A DNA stretch of 64,000 nucleotides, from positions 1,613,624 through 1,677,623 of the forward strand of contig NZ_VOHB01000002.1 in assembly GCF_007859295.1 (NCBI RefSeq), written 5' to 3'. Positions 34,781 to 43,394 of the stretch are shown piece by piece. Position numbers and translations under genes: made by a program. Under the pieces are notes generated by a model that worked only from the letters and a program-made list of their open reading frames with translations, was not told the origin of the DNA and ran no database searches. Numbering within the stretch: the first letter of the stretch is position 1; each line of letters opens with the position of its first letter. The DNA comes from Planococcus sp. CPCC 101016 (GTDB lineage Bacteria; Bacillota; Bacilli; Bacillales_A; Planococcaceae).

Positions 34781-35719
34781 GTGAATCAGAGACAATTATT
34801 ACTAACTTACGGTTCCGTATTTTTAGTCACTGCTATTTGGGGACTTAACATGGTCATCATTAAAGTATTGGTGGAAGATTTGCCGCCTCAAACCATGACG
34901 GCATTCCGGATTATGATGGCGGGGGTTACAGCACTGATCATCATAGTGCTCGGGAAATCATTTCGCCGTTTATCAAAGAGAGAATGGATCTATACATTGT
35001 TTGGGATGTTGTTTGGAGTCGTCCTCCATCATCTGCTTATAGCCGTCGGGTTAACCATGATCGATGCTTCGAACGCTTCCTTAATCCTTGCCTTAGTACC
35101 ATTGACAACCGCCATACTTGCGGTCCTTTTTCTAGGAGAACAGTTAACGAAAATCCGAATCATCGGTTTTCTACTTGCACTGATCGGCGTCTTTTTTATT
35201 CAGGGCGGTTCATTCAGCGGGATGCAGCTCTCTCAAGGGGAATTGCTTTTGTTTATTGCCGTCTTGGTCCAAGCCATAAGTTTTATTTTCGTGAAAAAGG
35301 CGACAGCTACGATGGATTCCAAACAGATCACCACCATCATGTACCTCGTCGGCTCGATTGGTTTGTTGATTATTAGTTTGATCACCGAGCCTGAAGGACT
35401 CCCGCAGATGACATCAGCTTCTCCTTTTACTTATTTCTTATTTATCGTATCTGGAGTTGTGGCAACGGGAGTTGGATATATAGTTTTTAATGCAGCCATA
35501 GAGAAAATCGGGGCAGGGCAAACGGCCATATTCAATAATTTTGTTCCATTTTTTGGCCTTGTGTTTTCTGCTCTTTTTTTAAGTGAAACCATTACAATAC
35601 CTCAATTAATCGGATTTGTATTTATTGTATCTGGTGTTCTATTTGGTACAGGCTATATTGAACGAGTATGGGTGAATAGACGAAGACGGATTCATCATAC
35701 AGAAAAGAGTGTAGGGTAA
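34781..35719 (+). CDS. EamA/DMT-family transporter
   Basis: The 312-residue protein has ten hydrophobic helices in two five-helix EamA repeats (SVFLVTAIWGLNMVIIKVL at the start; the second repeat begins LLLFIAVLVQAISFIFVKK). The family exports amino acids, purines or other metabolites. GTG start after GGAGGACCACTT. Its position behind a MocR regulator, and the shared ATACAAT motif, suggest regulated efflux of an amino-compound. A decayed, inverted copy of its middle part lies at 41166-41495. Confidence 0.87.
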   Translation: MNQRQLLLTYGSVFLVTAIWGLNMVIIKVLVEDLPPQTMTAFRIMMAGVTALIIIVLGKSFRRLSKREWIYTLFGMLFGVVLHHLLIAVGLTMIDASNASLILALVPLTTAILAVLFLGEQLTKIRIIGFLLALIGVFFIQGGSFSGMQLSQGELLLFIAVLVQAISFIFVKKATATMDSKQITTIMYLVGSIGLLIISLITEPEGLPQMTSASPFTYFLFIVSGVVATGVGYIVFNAAIEKIGAGQTAIFNNFVPFFGLVFSALFLSETITIPQLIGFVFIVSGVLFGTGYIERVWVNRRRRIHHTEKSVG

Positions 35720-35783
35720 CTACGATTATTGAAAAAGTCCTTCCTTTAGAAAACTAACAAGTACTCCCTCAATATATTGCAAC

Positions 35784-35817
35784 GAAAAACGCCATTCTAT
35801 ACGAATAGGCGTTTTTA
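35784..35817. terminator. Terminator after the EamA gene
   Basis: AAAAACGCC (about 35785-35793) pairs with GGCGTTTTT (about 35808-35816). The 190 bases that follow, to the SorC promoter, show no gene. Confidence 0.85.
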
Positions 35818-36004
35818 TGCATTTTCAACAAAAAGGGATAATCATTGAAACTTAGTAGAGCCGCATTTACATCAAAATTTTTAGCAATACGTAATTTCGC
35901 GAAAAGCTACTTTAGCCATACTGCAAAATTAATAAACAAACTCTCTACAAGGATAGAAATTAGGTTTTCAGACATTAGACGGTTTTAAATTTTCAGATAA
36001 GTAG

Positions 36005-36075
36005 TTGACAATTACAATTTAGGTAGCTACAATGAAAACACTTACACAACATATGAGCGATACCTGCTCATATGT
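36005..36075 (+). promoter_or_regulatory. Promoter and operator of SorC copy 1 / sorbitol operon
   Basis: TTGACA (36005-36010), 17 bases, TACAAT (36028-36033): a near-consensus promoter. Downstream, ACATATGAGC (36049-36058) and GCTCATATGT (36066-36075) form a perfect 10-base inverted repeat ending at the ribosome site. The same layout, less perfect, precedes SorC copy 2, so this is probably the SorC operator. Confidence 0.75.
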
Positions 36076-36092
36076 GCAAAAGGAGTGATAAA

Positions 36093-37070
36093 GTGGAGTG
36101 GGAAGAGGAGAGGTTATTATTTAAGATTGCTCAGCTGTATTATGAACAAGATTTTACGCAAGCTGAGATTTCGAAAGAACTCGGAATTTACCGCACCACT
36201 GTGGGTAGAATGCTGAAGAAAGCCAAAAAAGAAGGGATTGTAAAAATAGAAGTAAAAAGTAAAGTTAACGAACAAATAGACATGGAAGAAAAAATAAGGA
36301 AGTACTTTGGCATGAAAGAAGTTGTTATTGTTCCTTCTAAAAAAACAGCTACTCACTTTGAAGTGGAACAATTGATTGGAAAAGCCTGTTCCTAATTGCT
36401 GAACCGAGTCGTTAAAGATAAAGATGTGATTGGGTTAGCTTGGGGAACCACTTTAGGAAACATGGTTTCTCGATTATCAGACATTACCCCCAAAAATGTA
36501 GAATGTGTTCCTCTTGTCGGGGGACCGGGAGAAATGAATGTGGAGTTTCACGTCAATGCCATTGTCTATAAGTTAACAGAAATTTTTGCCGGTAAATCCT
36601 ATTTTATTGATGCTGTAGCTGTGTATAGATCGAGTGAAACAACACAAGAAATTCTAAATGCCAGCTTCATGAAGAAGATTTTAGAATTATGGCAGAACCT
36701 GACGATTGCTATCGTTGGAATAGGCTCCCAGACAAGTTCTTCGAACATGGTATGGAGTGGTATTTTGGGGGAGTCGGACCGCAACTTACTGGAAGAGCAT
36801 AAAGTAGTCGGAGATATTTGTTCGCGTTTTTATACCTTATCTGGTGAATTGATCGAATCGGACCTTTCCGAGAGAACAGTATCCATCGAAATAGAGAAAC
36901 TAAAAAACTTAAACTATTCTATCGGTGTAGCTTACTCAAAAGATAAAGTTGATTCGATTATAGGTGCAATGAAAGGCAAGTTTATCAATGTACTGGTAAC
37001 GGATGAAAAAACTGCTTTAGAAATTGTTGAAGCCATGGACACTCCAGAAATAGAAAGTGGGAGACAGTGA
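36093..37070 (+). pseudogene. SorC-family sugar-responsive regulator, copy 1, with nonsense codon 101
   Basis: From GTG 36093 (RBS AAAGGAGTG) the frame encodes a SorC/DeoR HTH (LYYEQDFTQAEISKELGIYR) and then meets TAA at 36393-36395. The frame resumes at once with the complete effector-binding domain (LLNRVVKDKDVIGLAWGTTL, VPLVGGPGEMN) to 37070. In the otherwise closely similar copy 2 the same codon 101 is GAA, so a single G-to-T change broke the gene. The next codon is TTG, so the effector domain might be made separately by restart; without the HTH it could not bind DNA. SorC proteins sense a sugar phosphate. Confidence 0.85.
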
Positions 37071-37504
37071 TGGGGATTTTATTAATTATGGCGGCTATCA
37101 TGGCGGCTTGGGTATTGCAAACTTTGTTTGGGACATATCAATTAAAGGATTTCAATCGGAATTACTCAGTAATGCGTGCACGAGGACCGGTTTCAATTGG
37201 TCGCTCAAAAGGGATTGTACGCACAGGCGTTGTGCTTTTAATGTCTTTAGACAAAGATAAAAAAATAACCGATGCGCGAAAAATGCAAGGGCTTACCATT
37301 TTCGCTAAATTTAAAAGCTTGCCTTTGCTTGAAAATCAGAATCTGCTACACATCGATCCTGTAGTTTATAACAAAATGGATCGATTTACGCAAAAAGCAT
37401 TTGATGAAGCAGTAGATATTTATAAGAAGGTTGCCAAAGGAGAAGAAATTCCTCCATCACGAAGCCCTATCGGAGGATTAATCGCAAGTGTAACTAAAAA
37501 ATAG
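37070..37504 (+). CDS. gutM: Glucitol operon activator-like protein GutM
   Basis: The 144-residue protein starts with one hydrophobic helix (MGILLIMAAIMAAWVLQTLFG) and continues GRSKGIVRTGVVLLMSLD, KITDARKMQGLTIFAKFK, the pattern of the GutM family. GutM is found in sorbitol PTS operons; in E. coli it is an accessory activator. ATG at 37070 overlaps the stop of the SorC frame (GTGATGG), so translation is coupled. Confidence 0.85.
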   Translation: MGILLIMAAIMAAWVLQTLFGTYQLKDFNRNYSVMRARGPVSIGRSKGIVRTGVVLLMSLDKDKKITDARKMQGLTIFAKFKSLPLLENQNLLHIDPVVYNKMDRFTQKAFDEAVDIYKKVAKGEEIPPSRSPIGGLIASVTKK

Positions 37505-37516
37505 GAGGTTTTAAAT

Positions 37517-38077
37517 ATGGACTTTTTAGTAAGGTTAGCTGAAGGATTTATTGGCCTTTTTGAACAAGGCGGAGAAATATTCATGGGATTTGTTACCGGT
37601 ATTATCCCACTACTTATTGTGTTGCTTGTTGCGATGAACGCTGCCATTCGCTTGATTGGGGAAGACCGGATCAATAACTTGGCGAAGGCTTCATCCAAAA
37701 ATATATTCTTGCGTTATCTGGTGTTGCCTTTTGTAGGCACTTTCTTTTTACTTAATCCAATGACGTTGTCTCTGGGCCGCTTTTTACCAGAACGATACAA
37801 GCCGGGTTATTATGCTTCTGCAAGCTACTCAACTCATTCAATGAATGGACTCTTCCCGCACGTCAACCCAGCTGAACTATTTGTCTTCCTGGGAATTGCT
37901 GCAGGTATTACGCAACTAGGACTTTCAACTGGAGATCTTGCTATTCGGTATTTGTTGGTTGGATTGGTTACGAATATGCTTCGAGGATGGGTCACGGATC
38001 TATGTGTAACTTACGTTGAGAAACAGCAAGGTCTTAAACTTTCAAAAGAATTGGTTGATGGAAAGGAAGCGGCTTAA
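37517..38077 (+). CDS. srlA: PTS glucitol/sorbitol transporter subunit IIC
   Basis: The 186-residue membrane protein has the SrlA/GutA features: [20 protein letters not shown], then [39 protein letters not shown] and [20 protein letters not shown]. It forms part of the sorbitol channel. RBS TAGGAGG. The stop is followed at once by the ATG of the IIB gene. Confidence 0.93.
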   Translation: MDFLVRLAEGFIGLFEQGGEIFMGFVTGIIPLLIVLLVAMNAAIRLIGEDRINNLAKASSKNIFLRYLVLPFVGTFFLLNPMTLSLGRFLPERYKPGYYASASYSTHSMNGLFPHVNPAELFVFLGIAAGITQLGLSTGDLAIRYLLVGLVTNMLRGWVTDLCVTYVEKQQGLKLSKELVDGKEAA

Positions 38078-39097
38078 ATGAGTGAATACAAATCGATTGT
38101 TGTAAAAGCGGGAAGTGGCGGATTTGGCGGGCCACTGCATGTGACTGTGAACGAAAAAAAGAATAAAATCGTCAATATCACTGGCGGAACCATGTCTTCA
38201 GTTGCTGAAAAAGTAGCAGAAGTTAGCGGTGGAGAACTAGTGGATGGCTTCAGAACTGGTGTGCCTGAAGAGGAAATCGCTTGTGTGATCATTGACTGCG
38301 GCGGAACATTAAGAGCAGGGCTTTATCCGAAAAAACGAATTCCAACAATCAATATAATGGCAACTGGCCAAAGTGGACCGATGGCAAAATTTATCACCGA
38401 AGATATTTATGTATCTGCAGTAAAACCAGACAACATTTCAGTGGCTGCTGGTAGTGACCAAGCTAGCACAGAGGAAACAAATGTAGAACGTGCAACCGAA
38501 GAGCTGGAGGAAACAGGGCCAGCGAGAAAATACGATACATCGAAAAAAATCACGCAACAATCACAAGGAAATATCATGTCAAAAGTCGGCCAGCTTATGG
38601 GCGGTGTGGTCAGCGTCTTTTATCAAGCGGGACGAGATGCCATTGATACGGTTCTAAAAACGATTTTGCCATTTATGGCTTTTGTAGCTATGTTGATTGG
38701 TGTCATCTTAGGTTCAGGAATCGGCGACCTTATCGCCAACTTCTTATCGCCTTTAGGCGGCAGCATCTGGGGCTTGATTGGCTTGGCTGCTATTGTATCA
38801 TTTCCATTGTTATCCCCGTTCTTGGGACCTGGAGCAGTAATTGCACAGGTTATCGGCACATTGATTGGTGTAGAAATTGGGCGTGGAAATATTCCCCCTC
38901 AATATGCATTGCCGGCATTATTTGCGATAAACGCACAAGCAGCAGCAGATTTTGTTCCTGTAGGACTTGGGCTGGCCGAAGCTGAGCCTGAAACTGTAGA
39001 AGTTGGAGTACCTGCTGTACTTTATGGCAGATTTTTAACTGGTGCACCAACCGTATTTATTGCTTGGCTTGCTAGTTTTGGAATGTATGATTCTTAA
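38078..39097 (+). CDS. srlE: PTS glucitol/sorbitol transporter subunit IIB (IIBC')
   Basis: The 339-residue protein has the N-terminal IIB domain (about 1-130) with the phosphocysteine in [20 protein letters not shown] (Cys74), a linker, and a C-terminal membrane domain (about 178-339; [35 protein letters not shown]). It receives the phosphoryl group from IIA and passes it to sorbitol during uptake. Start directly abuts the IIC stop codon. Confidence 0.93.
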   Translation: MSEYKSIVVKAGSGGFGGPLHVTVNEKKNKIVNITGGTMSSVAEKVAEVSGGELVDGFRTGVPEEEIACVIIDCGGTLRAGLYPKKRIPTINIMATGQSGPMAKFITEDIYVSAVKPDNISVAAGSDQASTEETNVERATEELEETGPARKYDTSKKITQQSQGNIMSKVGQLMGGVVSVFYQAGRDAIDTVLKTILPFMAFVAMLIGVILGSGIGDLIANFLSPLGGSIWGLIGLAAIVSFPLLSPFLGPGAVIAQVIGTLIGVEIGRGNIPPQYALPALFAINAQAAADFVPVGLGLAEAEPETVEVGVPAVLYGRFLTGAPTVFIAWLASFGMYDS

Positions 39098-39123
39098 AAA
39101 AAAATAAAAAGGCGGAGAAAAAT

Positions 39124-39489
39124 ATGGCACAAACAATTTATAAAACAGTGGTAACAAAACTTGGAGAATCTGTAAATGAATTTTTGGAACAAGGAATGCT
39201 CATCACATTTAAAGATAACGCTCCTGAAACTCTTGCTGAATATTGCATTCTTCATTCAGAAAACGATTTAATGGAAAACATTGAAGTGGGAGACACTCTT
39301 TTTATCGGCAATGATTCATATCGCATTATTGGTGTGGGAGAGGCAGTTAATAAAAACTTAAAAGCATTGGGACATATTACATTTGATTTTAATGGTTCGG
39401 AAGAAGTTGATCTTCCTGGAACTCTAGCGCTAGAAAATAAAGAAATTAGCCAAATTGAAGTAGGAGACGTTATAAAGATTGAACGGTAA
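39124..39489 (+). CDS. srlB: PTS glucitol/sorbitol transporter subunit IIA
   Basis: The 121-residue cytoplasmic IIA protein carries the family motifs LITFKDNAPETLAEYCILHS, in which His44 is the expected phosphorylation site, and LGHITFDFNG near residue 82. It takes phosphate from HPr and gives it to IIB. RBS AAAGGCGGAG precedes ATG. Confidence 0.92.
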   Translation: MAQTIYKTVVTKLGESVNEFLEQGMLITFKDNAPETLAEYCILHSENDLMENIEVGDTLFIGNDSYRIIGVGEAVNKNLKALGHITFDFNGSEEVDLPGTLALENKEISQIEVGDVIKIER

Positions 39490-39552
39490 TTAGAGGCGTT
39501 AACTCAAAATGGAATGGCCTCTTAAAGAAAGAGGCGGAATGGAGTGTGGACG

Positions 39553-40350
39553 ATGACGAAAGCAGGAATTCAATTAGATGGAAAAGTAATTATCATCACT
39601 GGCGGAAATTCAGGTATTGGAGAGCAAATTGCCAAACAACTGCAGAAGAACGGAGCTAGTATAGTTGTTGCTGATTTGCACGTAGAAACAGGGCTTCAAG
39701 AAAATGGAATCTTTACAGTCCAATGCAACGTAACGAATAAAGATAGCGTAGATAATTTAGTGAAGTCGACATTAGAAATGTACGGAAAAATTGACGGATT
39801 GGTCAATAATGCAGGAGTCAACCTTCCACGTCTTTTAGTTGATGTCAGAGGCGAAAAACCAGAATATGAATTAAGTGAAAAAGATTTTGATTTTATGGTA
39901 GCAGTGAATCAGAAGGGTCCGTTTCTATGTGCCCAAGCAGTTGCTAAACATATGGTGAAACAAAAAAGCGGCGTAATCGTCAATATGTCTTCAGAATCAG
40001 GAGCAGAAGGTTCGGCTGGACAAAGTTGCTACTCCGCAACAAAAGGCGCGTTAAATGGCTTTACGAGATCTTGGGCGAAAGAACTTGGGAAATATGGGGT
40101 CCGCGTTGTAGGTGTAGCACCTGGTATCATGGAAAAAACAGGATTGCGAACAGACGCTTACAATGAAAGCTTAGCTTATACCAGAAATGTGGCAGTCGAA
40201 CAGCTAGACGGCAACTATGCAAGTACAATCCCACTAGGGCGACCAGGTAGTTTGGAGGAACTAGCAGATTTAGTAAATTACCTAGTTTCTAATTACTCAA
40301 CCTATGTAACTGGTACAACCATCAATATTTCGGGAGGGAAATCTCGCTGA
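39553..40350 (+). CDS. srlD: Sorbitol-6-phosphate 2-dehydrogenase (SDR)
   Basis: The 265-residue SDR has TGGNSGIG at 16-23, NNAG at 85-88 and YxxxK at Y160/K164. The segment GIMEKTGLRTDAYNESLAYT and the ending TGTTINISGGKSR are typical of Listeria/Lactobacillus sorbitol-6-phosphate dehydrogenases. It oxidises sorbitol-6-P made by the PTS to fructose-6-P with NAD. ATG 39553 follows TGGAGTG; the in-frame GTG at 39544 is inside that site. Confidence 0.88.
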   Translation: MTKAGIQLDGKVIIITGGNSGIGEQIAKQLQKNGASIVVADLHVETGLQENGIFTVQCNVTNKDSVDNLVKSTLEMYGKIDGLVNNAGVNLPRLLVDVRGEKPEYELSEKDFDFMVAVNQKGPFLCAQAVAKHMVKQKSGVIVNMSSESGAEGSAGQSCYSATKGALNGFTRSWAKELGKYGVRVVGVAPGIMEKTGLRTDAYNESLAYTRNVAVEQLDGNYASTIPLGRPGSLEELADLVNYLVSNYSTYVTGTTINISGGKSR

Positions 40351-40370
40351 TATTAGAGGAGGAATGAGTA

Positions 40371-41051
40371 GTGAAAATCTATATTGATTCTGCAAATGTA
40401 AAAAGCATTGAGCGACTAACTGAGTACTTTCCCATAGCAGGAGTTACAACAAATCCCACTATTCTAGTAAATGAGAAACGACCTTATTTACCCTTACTAA
40501 AAGAAATTCGAAAAATTATTAGTAACGATAAAGCTTTATTTGTACAAGCAATCGGTAGTCAAGCAGAAGATATTGTTAAAGAAGCGCTTTTTATTACTGA
40601 ACAAATACCTGGCAAAACCATTATTAAAATTCCGGTAACAGATGAAGGGATCAAAGCCATTAAATTGCTTTCTAGAGAAAAGATTCCTACATTGGCTACT
40701 ACCATATATACACCTTTTCAAGCAATTATAGCTGCTCTCGCTGGAGCAAGTTATGTGGCACCTTATGTAAATCGAATAGAGAATTTGGCTGGTAATGGGG
40801 TCACAGTTACGGCAGAAATTGATCATCTATTTCGAACAAATAAACTAAACTGCGAAATTATAGCTGCGAGCTTTAAAAACGTACACCAAGTTCAAGGCAT
40901 CTTTCTCTCTGGAGCAGACTCCGCAACAGTTTCTCCCGATTTAATTGAAAAAATGATAGAATTCCCTTCGACTGCAACAGATGTCGCCGAATTTAAAAAG
41001 CAATGGCAAAATGCTTATGGAGAAAACTCCAATACTATAATAAATAGTTAA
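40371..41051 (+). CDS. fsa: Fructose-6-phosphate aldolase / transaldolase-like
   Basis: The 226-residue protein is a short transaldolase-family enzyme: MKIYIDSANVKSIERL, GVTTNPTIL, KIPVTDEGIKAI with the Schiff-base Lys86, and GASYVAPYVNRIENL. It is the size of FSA/TalC rather than of classical transaldolase. In this operon it could split fructose-6-P into dihydroxyacetone and glyceraldehyde-3-P, or act on another ketose phosphate. RBS AGGAGGAATGAGTA. Last gene before the terminator. Confidence 0.85.
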   Translation: MKIYIDSANVKSIERLTEYFPIAGVTTNPTILVNEKRPYLPLLKEIRKIISNDKALFVQAIGSQAEDIVKEALFITEQIPGKTIIKIPVTDEGIKAIKLLSREKIPTLATTIYTPFQAIIAALAGASYVAPYVNRIENLAGNGVTVTAEIDHLFRTNKLNCEIIAASFKNVHQVQGIFLSGADSATVSPDLIEKMIEFPSTATDVAEFKKQWQNAYGENSNTIINS

Positions 41052-41069
41052 CTCTTTTATAACAAGGTT

Positions 41070-41104
41070 AGGACAATTGTACGCAAATTGTCCTGCCTTT
41101 TTTA
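41070..41104 (+). terminator. Terminator of the sorbitol operon
   Basis: AGGACAATT (41070-41078) pairs perfectly with AATTGTCCT (41086-41094), followed by GCCTTTTTT. Confidence 0.92.
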
Positions 41105-41165
41105 GTCTTTCACAATGATTATAGCGAGGTTGATCTATACCTCAATAATTTTTTATTTTTCTCTT

Positions 41166-41495
41166 TTAATCTTTTAAGTAATGAGATAAAGAGGAGTCGG
41201 TAAATACTAGGATGAAACCAATTATCCATATTTTTTTGAATGTCAGCCTAGAACAGGATGACAGAACCGCTGTTATGAGCAGTAATAATGCGAGGATTAA
41301 AAAACTGCAATTTATCATGATAATTATTGCTGCGATAAGGAAATGAGGCAGGACTACACCAAAAACCATTCCAATCAGGATAAAAAAACCATTCTCTTAT
41401 TAATAAACGATGAAATGATTTTATCGGAAAAATTATGATTAGCGCTATAATTTCAGCTATCATAGTTTGAAATGTTGTTATACTTTTAGAAGGCT
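41166..41495 (-). pseudogene. Decayed EamA/DMT transporter fragment
   Basis: On the - strand two overlapping frames together follow the middle of the intact transporter at 34781. Frame 1 (to about 41350) reads MIAEIIALIIIFPIKSFHRL against MMAGVTALIIIVLGKSFRRL; frame 2 reads FGVVLPHFLIAAIIIMI against FGVVLHHLLIAVGLTMI and continues to IWIIGFILVF. A frameshift separates them, and both ends of the gene are missing. It is inverted relative to the intact gene. Confidence 0.8.
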
Positions 41496-41749
41496 ACTGA
41501 AACCTTTACTGATAGCATAGTACATAAAAGGGAAGGAATAATCTGCTGTTTATTTGCATATGGTAATTTATAAAGAGAATAGTGATTAAACATTAGGTTT
41601 CTCTCCATTTTTTCATAATGAATTATATATGAATTGAAGTAATCTGACTCTAATAGAAAATCTAATAACTTACTTACTTTTTTAAGTATGAAGCTATTCA
41701 ATTCTACTATTAATATTCTTTTAAGCATTTTTTATTTTCAGACAAATAA

Positions 41750-41820
41750 TTGACAATTATCAATACACCCTATAAAATGAGAACACTTACACGACATATG
41801 TGCATATTCTGCTTATATGT
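41750..41820 (+). promoter_or_regulatory. Promoter and operator of SorC copy 2
   Basis: TTGACA (41750-41755), 17 bases, TAAAAT (41773-41778). ACATATGTGC (41794-41803) and GCTTATATGT (41811-41820) match the copy 1 palindrome with two changed positions. Confidence 0.7.
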
Positions 41821-41836
41821 GCAAAGGAGTGATAAC

Positions 41837-42790
41837 TTGACTTGGGAAGAAGAACGGTTACTATATAAAATTGCCAAACTTTATTATGAGGAAGATTATA
41901 CACAAGCGCAGATTTCAAAAGAATTAGGTATCTATCGCACTACTATAGGAAGAATGTTGAAGAAAGCCAAGAACGAAGGCATTGTAAAAATAGAAGTAAA
42001 GAGTAAGGTGAATGAACAGATTGAAATCGAAGAAAAAATAAGAAGCTACTTCGGTATGAAGGAAATTGTCATTGTTCCTTCTAAAAATGCCCTTACACGG
42101 GTTGATATAGAAGGGTTGATTGGAAAGGCTTGCTCTGAACTTCTTAATCGTGTGGTACATGATAAAGATGTAATCGGTCTAGCATGGGGCACTACTTTAG
42201 GAAATATGGTTTCTCGTTTAACGGACATCACTCCTAAAAATGTTGAATGTGTTCCACTTGTAGGGGGACCAGGGGAAATGAACGTTGAATACCATGTCAA
42301 CGCTATTGTTTACAAATTAGCGGAAATATTTAATGGTAAATCTTATTTTATTGATGCGGCAGCAGTTTACAGATCAAAAGAAACAACACGAGAAATTTTG
42401 GAAGCGAGTTTCATGAAAAAGATTATAGAGCTATGGGAAAATCTGACGGTAGCGATTGTCGGAATTGGTTCACAAACAAGTTCTTCTAACATGGTGTGGA
42501 GTGGAATCTTGGGTGAGCCGGATCAGAATTTACTGGAAAGCCATCATGTAATCGGTGATATTTGTTCACGTTTTTATACCTTAGATGGCGAACTCATCGA
42601 ATCTCAGCTTTCTGAACGTACAATTTCTATTCAATTAGAAAAATTGAAGGAATTGAATTATAGCATTGGAGTCGCTTATTCGAGAGATAAAGCAGAATCA
42701 ATCATTGGAGCAATGCGTGGAAAATTTATCAATGTTTTGATTACCGATGAAGAAACTGCTGCTGAAATTATTAAAAGCATGAATAATTAG
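41837..42790 (+). CDS. SorC-family transcriptional regulator, copy 2 (intact)
   Basis: The 317-residue protein has an N-terminal HTH (LYYEEDYTQAQISKELGIYR, about 11-30; VKIEVKSKVNEQ after it) and the SorC/DeoR sugar-binding domain (LAWGTTLGNMVSRL, CVPLVGGPGEMNVEYHVNAI, GIGSQTSSSNMVWSGIL). TTG 41837 follows GCAAAGGAGTGATAA. It is similar throughout to the broken copy before the sorbitol operon, with an intact GAA at codon 101. It presumably now controls the operon in trans by binding the shared ACATATG palindrome. Confidence 0.87.
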   Translation: MTWEEERLLYKIAKLYYEEDYTQAQISKELGIYRTTIGRMLKKAKNEGIVKIEVKSKVNEQIEIEEKIRSYFGMKEIVIVPSKNALTRVDIEGLIGKACSELLNRVVHDKDVIGLAWGTTLGNMVSRLTDITPKNVECVPLVGGPGEMNVEYHVNAIVYKLAEIFNGKSYFIDAAAVYRSKETTREILEASFMKKIIELWENLTVAIVGIGSQTSSSNMVWSGILGEPDQNLLESHHVIGDICSRFYTLDGELIESQLSERTISIQLEKLKELNYSIGVAYSRDKAESIIGAMRGKFINVLITDEETAAEIIKSMNN

Positions 42791-42794
42791 TGGG

Positions 42795-42835
42795 AAAAGG
42801 ACAAATGGCTTTCAAGCGCTGTTTGTCCTTTTTCA
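42795..42835 (+). terminator. Terminator of SorC copy 2
   Basis: AAAAGGACAAA pairs with TTTGTCCTTTT around a 16-base loop, ending TTTTTC. Confidence 0.9.
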
Positions 42836-42858
42836 TAGTCACTAATGCGTATCCGTAT

Positions 42859-42960
42859 TTACTGCTTCAATCGATTTTCTTCCATATGGGTCAACATCTG
42901 CTCATTGTCTTTATAAGACAGATTTGCATAGAGAGAAGTGGTTTCGATGTTACTATCCCC
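42859..42960 (-). pseudogene. C-terminal remnant of a tyrosine recombinase/integrase gene
   Basis: On the - strand the frame ending at 42859 reads DSNIETTSLYANLSYKDNEQ, MLTHMEENRLKQ, stop. Just upstream, one base out of phase, comes LLHNQLG. Joined, they give QLG(H)SNIETTSLYANLS, the LGHSxIxTTxxYA box with the catalytic His and Tyr of tyrosine recombinases; one lost C from CAT explains the shift. No further reliable integrase sequence is seen upstream. Confidence 0.5.
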
Positions 42961-43394
42961 AACTGATTATGAAGGAGGACAATACTTCCGCCATTTCAGA
43001 TATACTTAACGGCATAGAAAGGCATGTCTTTCAGCTGTTTTTAATCCATTGGAGGACATGCAATTCTTCGGCGGCAAAGCCATATTGTATGGGCCTTCTT
43101 TTAATAATTGATTTCTATATGTTCGTAAAATACCTATTTAACGAACGAATCTAAACATTTAAACAGGAGAGAAGAGGCTGGTCTATAAGGGTCTCTTCTT
43201 TTTCTTTTTGTTCGTAAGAGTGTACTTTTACGAACGCTCGTCAATATAAAAAGCTTTAAAAGACACTCGCGACAATTCGATACTAGTTCGCCAAGTATCC
43301 CGAAATTTCCCAACCTCCTAAAAATACTTTTATTTTAAAATCCAAGTTAAGCTTAAGGTGATACAATACAAAAAAAGTAGGTGGGGAATTAAAT
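42961..43394. other. Gene-free stretch with terminator-like hairpin and repeats
   Basis: A family B-like degenerate palindrome lies at 43121-43147. AGAAGAG/CTCTTCT (about 43172-43202) followed by TTTTC is terminator-like. A good family B palindrome is at 43210-43236. Nothing else is coding with confidence. Confidence 0.5.
43210..43236. repeat. Dispersed palindrome, family B, copy 3
   Basis: GTTCGTAAGAGTG then TACTTTTACGAACG, placed right after a hairpin and T-run, as in copy 2. Confidence 0.8.

Noticed and set aside
41486-41728. 80-codon - strand frame
   Set aside because: No ribosome site, AT-rich and low complexity; it overlaps the edge of the decayed EamA fragment.
42924-43154. 76-codon + strand frame
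   Set aside because: It is antisense to the integrase tail and runs through a degenerate palindrome; no coding character.
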